Source of the DNA: Acidipila sp. EB88
Lineage (GTDB): Bacteria; Acidobacteriota; Terriglobia; Terriglobales; Acidobacteriaceae
Assembly: GCF_003858395.1 (NCBI RefSeq)
Contig: NZ_QWEV01000005.1
Coordinates: 2,604,001-2,668,000, forward strand
Length of the DNA stretch: 64,000 nt
Direction: 5' to 3'
The stretch's first letter is position 1. Each line of letters begins with the position of its first letter. This document shows positions 46,262 through 56,079 of this stretch, in pieces. The notes under the pieces are model-generated. The model had not been told where the DNA came from, did no database searches, and saw only the letters and a program-made list of their open reading frames with translations. Position numbers and translations under genes: made by a program.

Positions 46262-48253
46262 ATGGCTGCAACTCCGCACAACGCTTCCGAGAACCTGACG
46301 TCTACCCTCCGTGAGACCCGCCTGTTTGCACCCCCGGCGGAGTTTGCAGCGCATGCCCATGTACAAAGCGTGGCTCAGTACCAGGCAACGTACCGGCGCT
46401 CCATCGAGTCTCCAGAGGAGTTCTGGATGGAGCAGGCCAAGGCCCTGCGCTGGTTTCGCGAACCGAGCGAAGTGGTGGACTGGAACGCCCTGAAACCGGA
46501 GACAGCCGCCCGCTGGTTTGCCGATGGCACGCTCAACATGAGCGACAACTGCGTGGATCGGCATGTGGCCGCCGGACGCGGTGATCGCACCGCGCTGATC
46601 TGGGAAGGGGAACTCGGCGAAACTCGCACCCTGACCTTCTCTGCTCTTCTAGCCGAGGTGGAGCGGTGTGCCAGCATGCTGCGGATGCTGGGCGTTGGCA
46701 AGGGCGATCGGGTCGCCATTTACATGGGCATGTCGCTTGAAGTGGCGATCGCCATGCTCGCCTGCACGCGGATCGGCGCTGTGCACTCGGTCATCTTTGG
46801 CGGGTTTGCCCCGCAGGCCATTGCCGACCGGATCCTGGATGCTGATTGCCGCGTCGTGCTCACCCAGGACGGAACCTACCGTCGTGGCGGCGAAATCAAG
46901 CTCAAGCAGTCCGTCGATGAAGCGCTGAAACAGTGCCCCGACGTGCAGCACGTGGTGGTCTATGCGCGCACCGGTTCGCCGCTTGCGATGCACCCGGATC
47001 GCGACCTGTGGTGGCACGACGCCATGGCAGCCGCCGAGCCGCACTGCGCGCCCGAGCAGCTTGCAGCGGAAGACCCGTTGTTCATCCTCTATACCTCCGG
47101 AACCACCGGCAAGCCCAAGGGCCTGGTGCACACCAATGGCGGTTACGCGGTGGGTTCCTACCTGACCACGAAGCTGGTGTTCGACCTGCACCCCGAAACA
47201 CGCGATGACGATGTGTTCTGGTGCACGGCGGACGTGGGCTGGATCACCGGGCATTCCTACGTGTTGTACGGCGCGCTGCTGAATGGCGTCACGACCCTGC
47301 TGTACGAGGGGGCGCCCAACTTTCCGGACCCAGGCCGCTTCTGGCAGGTGATCGATCGGCACCGGGTCACCGCGTTCTACACGGCGCCGACCGCGATCCG
47401 CGCGTTCATGAAGTGGGGCGACAGCTTTCCCAGGGCAGCGAAGCTCGATTCCCTGCGGGTGCTGGGAACGGTGGGCGAGCCCATCAATCCGGAAGCCTGG
47501 ATGTGGTACCACACTGAGATCGGTCGTGGACGCTGCCCAATCGCCGATACCTGGTGGCAAACCGAGACCGGCGCGCACATGCTGACGCCCCTGCCTGGCG
47601 CTATCGCGACCAAGCCCGGCTCGGCCACCGTGCCGTTTTTCGGCGTGCTGCCGGAGATTGTCACGAAACAGGGCGAACCGGTACCCGACGGGCAGGGTGG
47701 GTTGCTGGTGATCCGCAAGCCATGGCCGTCCATGGCACGCACGATCTGGGGCGACCATGACCGGTACGTCAAGACATACTGGAGCGAGATTCCGGGCTGC
47801 TACTTCTCGGGCGATGGCGCGCGGCGCGACGAGGACGGCTACTACTGGCTGATGGGGCGAGTGGACGATGTGATCAACGTCAGCGGCCACCGCCTGGGCA
47901 CCATGGAGATCGAATCAGCCCTGATAGCGCACCGCAAGGTTTCCGAGGCAGCGGCGGTAGGCAAGCCGCACGAGCTCAAAGGGCAAGCCATCGCGGTCTT
48001 TGTGACACTCGAAAGCGGGCACGCTCCCTCCGCTGAACTGATGGAAGAACTGCGCACCTGGGTGGCCAAGGAGATCGGCTCGCTGGCGCGGCCGGACGAG
48101 GTGCGCTTCCTGGAGCAGTTGCCCAAGACGCGCTCCGGCAAGATCATGCGCAGGCTTTTGCGCGAGCTCGCGGAGCATGGCGAAATCCGTGGCGACATCA
48201 CCACGCTGGAAGACTTTGGCGGTCTGGCCAAGGCACACGAAGAAGACGATTAA
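46262..48253 (+). CDS. acs: Acetyl-CoA synthetase
   Basis: Activates acetate to acetyl-CoA through acetyl-AMP. 663 aa. The nucleotide loop is [14 protein letters not shown], with [28 protein letters not shown], the W-W-Q-T-E-T adenylation motif, and [15 protein letters not shown]. The regulatory acetylation-site lysine lies in [16 protein letters not shown]. The length matches the family. A 258-base gap separates it from the divergent MFS gene, room for control of both. Confidence 0.97.
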   Translation: MAATPHNASENLTSTLRETRLFAPPAEFAAHAHVQSVAQYQATYRRSIESPEEFWMEQAKALRWFREPSEVVDWNALKPETAARWFADGTLNMSDNCVDRHVAAGRGDRTALIWEGELGETRTLTFSALLAEVERCASMLRMLGVGKGDRVAIYMGMSLEVAIAMLACTRIGAVHSVIFGGFAPQAIADRILDADCRVVLTQDGTYRRGGEIKLKQSVDEALKQCPDVQHVVVYARTGSPLAMHPDRDLWWHDAMAAAEPHCAPEQLAAEDPLFILYTSGTTGKPKGLVHTNGGYAVGSYLTTKLVFDLHPETRDDDVFWCTADVGWITGHSYVLYGALLNGVTTLLYEGAPNFPDPGRFWQVIDRHRVTAFYTAPTAIRAFMKWGDSFPRAAKLDSLRVLGTVGEPINPEAWMWYHTEIGRGRCPIADTWWQTETGAHMLTPLPGAIATKPGSATVPFFGVLPEIVTKQGEPVPDGQGGLLVIRKPWPSMARTIWGDHDRYVKTYWSEIPGCYFSGDGARRDEDGYYWLMGRVDDVINVSGHRLGTMEIESALIAHRKVSEAAAVGKPHELKGQAIAVFVTLESGHAPSAELMEELRTWVAKEIGSLARPDEVRFLEQLPKTRSGKIMRRLLRELAEHGEIRGDITTLEDFGGLAKAHEEDD

Positions 48254-48297
48254 CCCACAAGGCTCCGCGTCACACACACGGGATCGAGGAGAAAAGC

Positions 48298-48594
48298 ATG
48301 GCAGACGCAAAGCAGTTGCTGATCCCGGAGGACGCCCGGCAGGACCCCAAAGCGTTTGAGTTGCTCCGGGTCTGGGTCGCGGATGGCGCACAGCACGTGA
48401 GCCTGCGCGCCGGCATCTGGGAGGATCCGGCTGCCTGGGGCATGATGCTCGCCGACCTCGCGGGCCATATCGCCAACTCCTATGAGCAGGGCGCAGGGCT
48501 GGACCGGGAAGAAGTGCTGGATCGCATCAGGGAATCGCTCGAACACGAGTGGAACTCGTCCACCGATGAACTCTCGGGTGAGCTTTCGGAGTAG
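48298..48594 (+). CDS. DUF5076 family protein
   Basis: 98 aa, cytosolic and acidic. The pattern FELLRVWVADGAQHVSLRAG, then W-E-D-P-A-A-W-G-M-M-L-A-D-L-A-G-H-I-A, agrees with my recollection of DUF5076. A strong GAGGAGAAAAGC precedes the ATG, 45 bases after the acs stop, so it may be expressed with acs. Function unknown. Confidence 0.75.
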   Translation: MADAKQLLIPEDARQDPKAFELLRVWVADGAQHVSLRAGIWEDPAAWGMMLADLAGHIANSYEQGAGLDREEVLDRIRESLEHEWNSSTDELSGELSE

Positions 48595-48625
48595 CTCCAG
48601 GAGCATCTTTTCTAGTTCTCGAAAA

Positions 48626-48766
48626 CCTCCTGCGCGGCTTGCGGCCACTTCGTGGCGTGTGTACCGGAAAGTCGAACGCCTCAAGGCGCCGGAAGCTTTT
48701 TGGCGCGTTGAAGCTACTGTTTTTAGCGAGTACCTGTCCCGAAGGGACCGCCAGCCGCGCAGGCGG
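48626..48766 (-). repeat. Full dispersed structured element, copy 3 (141 bp, reverse orientation)
   Basis: Read on the minus strand it matches copies 1 and 2. The terminal 19-mers (48626-48644 and 48748-48766) pair at 17 of 19 positions. The GTCCC-TTC-GGGAC and GCCAC-GAA-GTGGC caps are both present, and CTCGCTAA follows the first cap as in copy 2. The internal hairpin sequence differs (AACGCGCC against GGCGC and GCGTT). It lies 31 bases past the DUF5076 stop. Confidence 0.82.
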
Positions 48767-48838
48767 TTGTCCTGGTTTTAAAGAGGCAGCGCGTCTTGCC
48801 AGGCAGGCGAGGCAGGGCGTTGGCACTATGCTGGGTGC

Positions 48839-50263
48839 GTGGCCGTTCCTTACCTGCAGCGCATCCGGCATCCCGAATCTTCAACGCAGACCTCCGTTGT
48901 GGGAGCGAGCCTCCTGCTCTGGGGACTTGGCCTTTGGCTCCGGACGCCCGCGCACGTGGCAGGCACCCTTGGGCTGCGCTGCCTCGCGCTTGCGCTTCTT
49001 GCGGGCTGGGCCTTGCGCCGTCGGTCGCTTACGCCGTGGATCTTCTGGAGCATGCTGGCCGGCGTGGAGTATGGCCTGGACCTGCCGCATGCCGCGCTCG
49101 CATCGCGCGTGTTCTCCGACATCTTTCTTCGGCTCATCAAGTGCATCGTGGCCCCGCTGATCTTTGGCACCCTGGTCACCGGGATCGCCGGACACACTCA
49201 AGCTGGGCAGAACAGCAGTGTAGGACGCCTCGGCTGGAAGTCCCTGGTGTATTTCGAAGTGCTCACCACGGCTGCCCTGGCCATCGGCCTCGTGGCGATC
49301 AACCTTTCCCGCGCTGGGGTAGGTGTAGCCCTGCAGCAGTCGGGTTCCGGCGCCAGCAGCCTCGCACCGGCATCAGCGGAGATGGGAAGCTGGCAGGCAT
49401 TTCTGCTGCGCGTCTTCCCGGACAACATTGCCAAGGCGGTCGCCGACGGGCAGATCCTGGAAGTTGCGGTGTTCGCGCTGTTGTTCGCGCTGGCGCTGCG
49501 CAACGTGCCGCTCGCCCGAAGGCTGCCGATGCTTGCGCTGGTGGAGTCGCTTACCGAGACGATGTTCGCCTTCACCAATCTCGTGATGTACTTTGCGCCG
49601 ATCGGTGTAGGCGCGGCCCTGGCTTACACGGTGGCAAGCGCAGGCATGGGTGTCATGGCGCACCTCGCGCGCCTGCTGGCCACGCTGTATGCGGCGTTGT
49701 TCACCTTCGGACTGTTGGCTATGCTGCCAGCCGCCCTGATCGCGCGCGTGCCGGTGCGAGGCTTTCTGCGGGCCGTTGCGGAGCCTGCGACCATCGCGTT
49801 TGCCACCAGCACCAGCGAGGCTGCCTTGCCGCGTGCAATGGAGGCGATGGAGGCCTTCGGTGTGCCACGCTACGTCACGAGCTTCGTGATCCCCGCCGGC
49901 TACAGTTTCAACCTCGCCGGCTCGGCACTCTACCTGGCGCTTGCCTCGGTATTTGTTGCCCAGGCAGCGGGTGTGCACATGTCCCTGCGGGAACAGGTGA
50001 GTATGCTGCTGGTGCTGATGCTCACCAGCAAAGGTGTGGCAGGGGTGCCGCGCGCAGTGCTGGTGGTGCTGCTCGCCACGGCCGGCGCGTTTCACCTGCC
50101 GGAGGCGCCTATCTTCCTGATCCTGGGGATCGACGCGCTGATGGACATGGGTCGCACCGTGGTGAACGTCACGGGCAACTGCCTGGCTGCCGCGGTGATC
50201 GCCCGCTGGGAGGGTGTGTTCCGCACTGAGGCGCCCGCGCCGGAAGTCGCCGAACTGGCCTAG
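48839..50263 (+). CDS. Dicarboxylate/amino acid:cation symporter
   Basis: 474 aa from a GTG start, with about ten hydrophobic segments. The DAACS (GltP/DctA) fold is shown by FLRLIKCIVAPLIFGTLVTG, the serine-rich hairpin region IAFATSTSEAALPRAM, PAGYSFNLAGSALYLALA, SKGVAGVPRA and DALMDMGRTVVNVTGNCLAA. It would import C4-dicarboxylates or glutamate/aspartate with sodium or protons. The first 55 residues form two extra helices not always present, so the start may be later. Confidence 0.92.
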   Translation: MAVPYLQRIRHPESSTQTSVVGASLLLWGLGLWLRTPAHVAGTLGLRCLALALLAGWALRRRSLTPWIFWSMLAGVEYGLDLPHAALASRVFSDIFLRLIKCIVAPLIFGTLVTGIAGHTQAGQNSSVGRLGWKSLVYFEVLTTAALAIGLVAINLSRAGVGVALQQSGSGASSLAPASAEMGSWQAFLLRVFPDNIAKAVADGQILEVAVFALLFALALRNVPLARRLPMLALVESLTETMFAFTNLVMYFAPIGVGAALAYTVASAGMGVMAHLARLLATLYAALFTFGLLAMLPAALIARVPVRGFLRAVAEPATIAFATSTSEAALPRAMEAMEAFGVPRYVTSFVIPAGYSFNLAGSALYLALASVFVAQAAGVHMSLREQVSMLLVLMLTSKGVAGVPRAVLVVLLATAGAFHLPEAPIFLILGIDALMDMGRTVVNVTGNCLAAAVIARWEGVFRTEAPAPEVAELA

Positions 50264-50451
50264 AGCACCCGGTTTCTGATTCCGCCGGGCGCATCTCCCC
50301 TGGCCGTGCGAAGCCGGGCAGCGAATCCCCGGCTGGTATACTTCGAGGTTATGGGAAGGCCGGTCTGCGCACGCCAGGGCGCTGCATGCACAGTCGCCTT
50401 GCATCAGGCGGCTGCTTCGCCAGGGCAGTGCCGCAGCAGCGCAGGAGCAGC

Positions 50452-52350
50452 ATGACCACTCGACTTGGCACCATTCAGTCTCCAGCCGACATCAAGAAGC
50501 TCAGCATCCCCGAGCTGGAAGCACTGGCGCAGGAGATCCGCGAGCGTCTGATCGTTTCGCTTTCCAAAACCGGCGGACACCTGGGACCCAATCTCGGCGT
50601 GGTGGAACTCACGCTGGCCATGCACTACGTCTTCTCCACGCCTGCGGACAAGTTTGTCTTCGACGTGAGCCACCAGTCCTACATCCATAAGCTGCTCACC
50701 GGCCGTGAAGATCGGTTCGACACGATCCGGCAGGGCGGCGGCCTGAACGGCTTCATGCTGCGTACCGAGAGTGAACACGACAGCTACGGTGCGGGGCATG
50801 CCGGCACGGCACTGTCCGCCGCGCTGGGCATGGCTGTGGCACGCGACCTCGCGGGGGGCAAGGAGCACGTGGTGGCCCTGGCCGGCGACGCCGCATTCAC
50901 CAACGGCATCTCCTTTGAAGCGCTCAACAACATCGCAGACCAGACCAGGCGCCTGATCGTGGTGCTCAATGACAACGAGTGGTCGATCGACCGCAATGTC
51001 GGGGCCATTGCCAAGTACCTGCACAAGATCGTGACCAACCACCACGTCACGTCGCTCCACTCCGGGGCCACGCGCCTGGTTGAGCGCATCGGTGGCAAGG
51101 CCGCGAAGAAGGCAGTGCGCCGTGCGGAAGAAGCCGCCAAGGGCATGGTGTTTCCGTCCTCGTTCTTCGAGGACTTCGGCCTGACCTACTACGGCCCGCT
51201 TGATGGACACAACGTCGGCCTGCTCATCGAGACCTTTGAGTTCCTGAAAGAGCAGGAGCGGCCCGTGTTGCTGCATGTCATCACGCAGAAGGGCAGGGGA
51301 TTCGAGCCTGCACTGAACGGCCAGAAGAAGTTTCACGGCCTCGGCCCGTACGATCCCGAAACCGGGCATACCCACTCCCCCGGCCGGCAGACCTATTCCG
51401 AGGTGTTTGCGAACACACTGGTGAAGCTCGCGGACGGCGACGAGAAGATCGTCGCGATCACCGCGGCGATGCCCAACGGCACTGCGCTTGACCTGTTCCG
51501 CCCGCACCACCCGCAGCGCTACTTCGACGTCGGCATCGCGGAAGAGCATGCCGTGATCTTCGCGGCAGGCATGGCCACGCGCGGCTTCAAGCCATTCGTG
51601 GCGATCTACTCCACGTTCCTGCAGCGGGCGTTTGACCCGATCGTGCATGACGTGTGCCTGCAGAACCTGCCCGTGGTTTTCTGCATGGATCGCGGTTCGC
51701 TCAGCGGCGACGACGGCGCTACGCATCATGGCCTGTTCGACATCAGCTATCTGCGCCCCGTGCCCAACATCGTGCACATGGTGCCGGCGGACGAGGACGA
51801 ACTGGCGGACATGCTGGTCACCGCGCACCAGCACCCCGGCCCCAGTGCAATCCGGTACCCGCGTGGCGTCGGCCCCGGGATAGCGTTGAAAGCCAATCCG
51901 CAACCCATCGAGATCGGCCGGGCCAAGGTCATCCGCGAAGGCGAGGAGATCGTGATCTTCGGCCTGGGAGCCCTGCTGCCCATGGCACAGGAGCTCGCTG
52001 TGAAGCTCAGCGACCACGGCTACTCGGCCGCGGTGATCAACCCCCGCTTTGTGAAGCCGCTCGACCGTGCACTGCTGCTGCAGTACGCCGAGCGCTCGAC
52101 AGCCGTGGTCACGTTTGAAGACCACGTGCTCGCCGGTGGCTTCGGCAGTGCCGTGCTGGAAGAGCTGGAACTGGCCGGGATCTTCGTTCCGGTCGTCCGG
52201 ATCGGCTGGCCCGACCAGTTCATCGAACACGGCACGGTGGATGCACTGCGCACCCGCTACGGCATCACGGTGGAAGCCGCCTGGGCCCGCCTGCAGCCGA
52301 TCCTCGAGAAGATGCCGCGCCGCCGTCCACAGGTGGTGGCGGTCGGTTAG
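50452..52350 (+). CDS. dxs: 1-deoxy-D-xylulose-5-phosphate synthase, divergent
   Basis: First step of the MEP isoprenoid route (pyruvate plus glyceraldehyde 3-phosphate). 632 aa; the ATG at 50452 follows GCAGGAGCAGC. SLSKTGGHLGPNLGVVELTL, DVSHQSYIHKLLTGR and NDNEWSIDRNVGAI match the TPP half. The usual GDG is GDA (residues 145-147, in AGDAAFTNGISFEALNN). The pyrimidine and transketolase C-terminal domains follow (DVGIAEEHAVIFAAGMA, DRGSLSGDDGATHHGLFD, EDHVLAGGFGSAVLE). It stands alone, convergent with a SRPBCC gene. Confidence 0.9.
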   Translation: MTTRLGTIQSPADIKKLSIPELEALAQEIRERLIVSLSKTGGHLGPNLGVVELTLAMHYVFSTPADKFVFDVSHQSYIHKLLTGREDRFDTIRQGGGLNGFMLRTESEHDSYGAGHAGTALSAALGMAVARDLAGGKEHVVALAGDAAFTNGISFEALNNIADQTRRLIVVLNDNEWSIDRNVGAIAKYLHKIVTNHHVTSLHSGATRLVERIGGKAAKKAVRRAEEAAKGMVFPSSFFEDFGLTYYGPLDGHNVGLLIETFEFLKEQERPVLLHVITQKGRGFEPALNGQKKFHGLGPYDPETGHTHSPGRQTYSEVFANTLVKLADGDEKIVAITAAMPNGTALDLFRPHHPQRYFDVGIAEEHAVIFAAGMATRGFKPFVAIYSTFLQRAFDPIVHDVCLQNLPVVFCMDRGSLSGDDGATHHGLFDISYLRPVPNIVHMVPADEDELADMLVTAHQHPGPSAIRYPRGVGPGIALKANPQPIEIGRAKVIREGEEIVIFGLGALLPMAQELAVKLSDHGYSAAVINPRFVKPLDRALLLQYAERSTAVVTFEDHVLAGGFGSAVLEELELAGIFVPVVRIGWPDQFIEHGTVDALRTRYGITVEAAWARLQPILEKMPRRRPQVVAVG

Positions 52351-52871
52351 CGCGCTGCTGGCAGCAGCTTGAGCAACTGACGCTGCCGGTAGCGGAACAG
52401 CGACTGCACCTGCAGCGCGCCTCCCGCCAGCCATGCCAGGTCGCCCAGCGGCCCCAGCGGAAAGGCGTAGGTCACGTCGTCCGTGACCACTGTTCCCTCG
52501 GCACCCTGGCGCGTTTCCGCGTGCAGCCGATGACAGTGCCGCCAGTAGGCAAAGGGGCCAGTCACCTGGGCATCGCAGAAGTGATCGTCCCACGCAAACT
52601 CCACGATGCGCGCGTCCCACTGCATCCGTATCGGCAGCAACGGCACGAGTCGAAAGCTGATCAGCATGCGGGAGCCCTGGCCGGCTGCCGGCGTTTTCGC
52701 TGCAGGACGATCTGCGGGAGCAGGCACGGGATCTACCAGCTCCGCGGTGTCGATGCGGGCTGCCTGCCAGCGCGGCATCAGCGGCGGCAGGTTGGCAGGA
52801 TTGGCGAAGAAGTCGAACACTGCGGGCACTGCATACGGAACCCACTGGTGCATCTGGAGACGATGGCGCAT
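52347..52871 (-). CDS. SRPBCC (START-like) family protein
   Basis: 174 aa. It opens with RLQMHQWVPYAVPAVFDFFA, the polyketide-cyclase/START beginning. Then come NPANLPPLMPRWQAARI, an Ala/Pro loop (PVPAPADRPAAKTPAAG), WDARIVEFAWDDHFCDAQV and GTVVTDDVTYAFPLGPLGDL with the C-terminal helix RQRQLLKLL. The ligand is unknown. The start at 52871 was chosen at the fold's first strand. Its stop overlaps the dxs stop by a few bases on the other strand. Confidence 0.75.
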   Translation of the reverse strand: MRHRLQMHQWVPYAVPAVFDFFANPANLPPLMPRWQAARIDTAELVDPVPAPADRPAAKTPAAGQGSRMLISFRLVPLLPIRMQWDARIVEFAWDDHFCDAQVTGPFAYWRHCHRLHAETRQGAEGTVVTDDVTYAFPLGPLGDLAWLAGGALQVQSLFRYRQRQLLKLLPAAR

Positions 52872-52935
52872 GCGGCTTGGATGCGCGCCCGCTTGCCCGC
52901 GCGTTCGGAGGGCAGGTGGCGGTGGTGAGGGCACG

Positions 52936-52966
52936 TAAAAAGGCGCCCCAGCACGGGGCGCCTTTG
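52936..52966 (-). terminator. Rho-independent terminator after the fasciclin gene
   Basis: On the minus strand AAAGGCGCCCCG pairs with GGGGCGCCTTT and is followed by further Ts, 16 bases past the stop at 52982. Confidence 0.88.
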
Positions 52967-52981
52967 TTTGCGAAATCGCGA

Positions 52982-53542
52982 TTAGTTGGGCATCAACACG
53001 GAGTCTACAACGTGGATCACGCCGTTGGACTGGATGACGTTGGGGATCGTCACGGTGGCGGTGCCGCCCTTCTGGTCGGTCAGCACGATCTTGCCGTCCT
53101 GCACGGCGGCCGTCAGCGTCTCGCCCTGCACGGTCTTCAGCTCGGCCTTGCCGTCGCCCTTCTTGATCATCTTCATCAGGTCCTTGGACGTGATCTTGCC
53201 CGGAACCACGTGGTAGGTCAGGATCTTGGTGAGCTGGTCCTTGTTCTCCGGCTTCACGAGCGTGTCCACGGTCCCAGCTGGCAGCTTGTCGAACGCTTCG
53301 TTGGTCGGTGCAAACACTGTGAACGGTCCCGTACCTTCCAGGGTATCCACGAGGCCCGCTGCCTTGACTGCGGCAACCAGGGTGGTGTGGTCCTTGGAGT
53401 TCATGGCGTTCTCAACGATGTTCTTGGTCGGGTACATGGCGGCCCCACCAACCATCGGATCCTTCTCGGCGTGCACTGCGACTGCGGAGAAACCCATGGC
53501 CAAGGCCAGCGTTGCTGCGAGGACTGCTCTTTGCTTCAACAT
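52982..53542 (-). CDS. Secreted fasciclin (FAS1) domain protein
   Basis: 186 aa. A signal peptide (AVLAATLALAMGFSAVAVHA, cleavage near HAE) is followed by one FAS1 domain: TLVAAVKAAGLVDTL, TGPFTVFAPTNEAFDKLP, LTKILTYHVVPGKI, and the closing NVIQSNGVIHVVDSVLMP. Such proteins mediate adhesion or matrix contacts in the envelope. It is monocistronic with its own terminator. Confidence 0.93.
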   Translation of the reverse strand: MLKQRAVLAATLALAMGFSAVAVHAEKDPMVGGAAMYPTKNIVENAMNSKDHTTLVAAVKAAGLVDTLEGTGPFTVFAPTNEAFDKLPAGTVDTLVKPENKDQLTKILTYHVVPGKITSKDLMKMIKKGDGKAELKTVQGETLTAAVQDGKIVLTDQKGGTATVTIPNVIQSNGVIHVVDSVLMPN

Positions 53543-53832
53543 GAGATGTATTGCCTTTCATTTCCTCTAACCGAGGAGTTCTGCTGCACAAGTGAAACAA
53601 ACGTCAACCCAGACCAGAAGCAAAGAGTTGCCACTCGCCGGTCTGATGGTAAAACGCGAGCCCTGCCGGATCAGATTCCTGCCCGGCTGCGGTTTTCGGC
53701 TCTGCCAGGTACCGGATGAATACTCGACGCGCAAGCCCCTGCATGTCGTCCGGTACTGGGATGCCGCCCGATACAACGATGCGGCCGAGACTTGCGTATG
53801 CTACAGAGAACGCCTCGCTTTTCCCTTTTGCC

Positions 53833-54360
53833 ATGCAGCAGACCCTGCCTACCTCAAATCGTCCAAAAGAAGAGACCAACCGATGGCTGGTCTTAATCGG
53901 AGTCGCCAAGCTGCTGAAGGCGGTGCTGTTCGTGGCGCTCGGTTTCGGCGCGCTGCGCCTGGTTCATCGCGACCTGGTCAGCCTGGTCACGCATTGGATT
54001 GTGGACATGCGCTTCGATCCGGAAGGCCGCATGGTCAATCTCATCCTCGAAAAGATCGCGCTGATCAGCCCGCACAAGCTGCGGCTGATCTCCACGGCCA
54101 TCTTCTGCTACGCAGCGCTGGATGTCCTGGAGGGTACCGGCCTTGTGCTGGGCAAACGCTGGGCCGAGTACCTGACGCTGATTGTGACCGCCTCGTTTCT
54201 GCCGTGGGAGTTCTTCGAGATCATCCACAAACCCAACTGGCCAAAGTGCATCTTCACACTGCTCAATATTGGTGTGGTCCTCTATCTTGCCGCCTACCTG
54301 CAGAAGCGGCTCCGGGCCCATACCCCCTCCAGCATGCCGGTTCACGTTCATAAGACCTGA
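53833..54360 (+). CDS. DUF2127 family membrane protein
   Basis: 175 aa with three or four membrane helices, around LIGVAKLLKAVLFVALGFGAL, AIFCYAALDVLEGTGLVLG, YLTLIVTASFLPWEFFEI and FTLLNIGVVLYLAAYLQKRL. The opening R-W-L-V-L-I-G-V-A-K and the LPWEFFEIIHKP motif fit DUF2127. The start at 53833 is the first ATG before the hydrophobic core. The function of the family is unknown. Confidence 0.75.
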   Translation: MQQTLPTSNRPKEETNRWLVLIGVAKLLKAVLFVALGFGALRLVHRDLVSLVTHWIVDMRFDPEGRMVNLILEKIALISPHKLRLISTAIFCYAALDVLEGTGLVLGKRWAEYLTLIVTASFLPWEFFEIIHKPNWPKCIFTLLNIGVVLYLAAYLQKRLRAHTPSSMPVHVHKT

Positions 54361-54503
54361 GTCGATAAGAGATCAAAGTAGCGCCATAGGCATTCCGGCC
54401 TCGGTTTTGCACAGGACTTCCACCGGCAGCCCCCATTAGTAACCCCATATCGGTAATTCCACATTCGATTTGGGTGGGGGATTGGCAAATTCTGTTCTAA
54501 GCT

Positions 54504-54533
54504 GTGGTCAAAAGTGGTTGAAAGTGGAGAAAA
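54504..54533 (+). promoter_or_regulatory. MraZ operator (three GTGG repeats)
   Basis: GTGGT, GTGGT and GTGGA begin at 54504, 54514 and 54524. The 10-base spacing puts each on the same helix face, with A-rich spacers. This is the standard MraZ binding array ahead of mraZ, implying autoregulation of the dcw cluster. Confidence 0.85.
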
Positions 54534-54609
54534 AGTTGCAGAGTTCTCCGGCGCGGGAGCAAAATCACTCCCGGGTTTGCTTTTGACCCCATGAACGAGG
54601 CGCCAGACG

Positions 54610-55062
54610 ATGTACCGCGGAAACCATCCAGCCCGGGTTGATGAAAAAGGCCGGCTGAAGCTCCCCGCGGAGTTCAAGCGCCAGATTGACGAGCTGTATG
54701 CAGACCAGAAGGATGTGTGGTTTTACATCACCAGCAGGGACGGCAAGGTAGCTGAGATTCATGCGTTGCCGGAGTGGGAAAAGTTTGAAGCCAAGCTGGC
54801 AGCGATTCCGAGCTTTAACCCGGCGAAGAAGAAGCTGCTGGACCGCCTGAACTACTACGGGCAGATGGCAAAGATGGACGAGCAGGGCCGGGTGCTGGTG
54901 CCGCAGATTCTGCGGGAGCAGGCCAAGGTGATGGGGGACGTGGTGGTGTTCGGGATGCAGAACTATCTCGAGGTCGCCAACCACGAAAGCTTCCGGCAGA
55001 ACATGGAAGCCAACCCGCTGACCGAGCAGGATGAGCAGTCGCTGGCGGCATACGGATTGTAG
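54610..55062 (+). CDS. mraZ: Transcriptional regulator MraZ
   Basis: AbrB-fold ring-forming DNA-binding protein that controls the dcw operon. 150 aa. Two swapped-hairpin domains: YRGNHPARVDEKGRLKLP at the start, and QMAKMDEQGRVLVPQILRE in the middle. The conserved D-x(2)-G-R in both repeats is intact. GAGGCGCCAGAC precedes the ATG. Its operator array lies 80-105 bases upstream. Confidence 0.95.
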   Translation: MYRGNHPARVDEKGRLKLPAEFKRQIDELYADQKDVWFYITSRDGKVAEIHALPEWEKFEAKLAAIPSFNPAKKKLLDRLNYYGQMAKMDEQGRVLVPQILREQAKVMGDVVVFGMQNYLEVANHESFRQNMEANPLTEQDEQSLAAYGL

Positions 55063-55071
55063 GGACGGCAA

Positions 55072-56079
55072 GTGAAAGTGGCAGCAAAAGGCTCTGAGGG
55101 GCCGGGGCATATGAGCGGTGAACGGCATGTGCCAGTTCTTTGGATGGAAGTGATGGAGTATCTCGCGGTACGGCGGGGCGGCACCTACGTGGATTGCACC
55201 TTGGGCTTTGCCGGACATGCGAGCGCGATTGCGAAGGCACTGGGCGGTGCCGGGCACCTGATCGGTTTTGACCGGGACCCGGAGGCACTGGAGCTGGCGC
55301 GGGCAAGGCTGGCGACGCTGGCCGGTGAGTTGGGCGAGGCGATGCCGAAGCTCACGCTGATCCACGGCGAGTTCAGCCGGGTGGCAGAGTTTGTGAAGCC
55401 GGGCGAGCTGGACGGCATGCTGGCGGATTTCGGCACCAGTTCCATGCACCTGGACCAGGCGCATCGCGGATTTAGTTTTCAGGCAGACGGACCCCTGGAC
55501 ATGCGGATGAATACCGCGCAGGAGCTGACTGCCGAACAAGTGGTAAATCAGGTGGACGAAAACGATCTCGCCAACCTGATTTACGAACTCGGAGAGGAAA
55601 GGAGGTCGCGGAGAATCGCCAGAGCCATTGTGAGGGCCCGACCGATTACCACCACGGCGCAGTTAGCCGGAGTGGTAAGGAGTTCGGCCCCAGCAATGAA
55701 AGGCGACAAGATTCATCCGGCGACCAGAACTTTTCAGGCACTCCGAATTCACGTGAATGGAGAGTTGGACGAGATCAAGGCGCTGCTCGAGAACGCGCCG
55801 GCACTGTTGAAGCCCGGGGGGCGGTTGGTGCTGATCTCGTTTCACTCGCTGGAAGACCGGCTGGCGAAGGATGCCATGCGCGATGGCAAGGAAGCCGGAA
55901 CCTTGGAAGTGTTGACCCGCAAGCCGGTGACGGCGGGCGAGGATGAAGTGCAGAGAAACCCGCGCAGCCGCAGCGCGAAGCTGCGGGCAGCGGAACGGAT
56001 TGAGCTCACCGGGGTGGACAGAACGCCACTGCGGGGAGCCGAAAAGATGAAGGCGCGGCAGCAGGCAAGGCAGCGCTAG
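55072..56079 (+). CDS. rsmH: 16S rRNA m4C1402 methyltransferase RsmH
   Basis: SAM-dependent N4-methylation of C1402. 335 aa from GTG 55072; the ATG at 55111 (MSGERHVPVLWME) may be the real start because the family usually begins there. The substrate segment HVPVLWMEVMEYL, the SAM motif VDCTLGFAGHASAI, GFDRDPEAL, DFGTSSMHLDQAHRGFSF, and the RTFQALRIHVNGEL and LISFHSLEDRL blocks are intact. It begins 9 bases after mraZ. Confidence 0.95.
   Translation: MKVAAKGSEGPGHMSGERHVPVLWMEVMEYLAVRRGGTYVDCTLGFAGHASAIAKALGGAGHLIGFDRDPEALELARARLATLAGELGEAMPKLTLIHGEFSRVAEFVKPGELDGMLADFGTSSMHLDQAHRGFSFQADGPLDMRMNTAQELTAEQVVNQVDENDLANLIYELGEERRSRRIARAIVRARPITTTAQLAGVVRSSAPAMKGDKIHPATRTFQALRIHVNGELDEIKALLENAPALLKPGGRLVLISFHSLEDRLAKDAMRDGKEAGTLEVLTRKPVTAGEDEVQRNPRSRSAKLRAAERIELTGVDRTPLRGAEKMKARQQARQR

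Noticed and set aside
50404..52845. 813-aa open frame antisense to dxs
   Set aside because: It is a shadow of codon bias in a GC-rich gene. It has no recognisable domain, while dxs on the other strand is certain.
53604..53834. Minus-strand frame of 76 aa (MAKGKSEAFSVAYASLGRIVV to LFASGLG) starting opposite the DUF2127 start
   Set aside because: The composition looks protein-like, but there is no clear ribosome site, no known domain, and the start codon overlaps the start of the plus-strand gene. It remains only a weak candidate.
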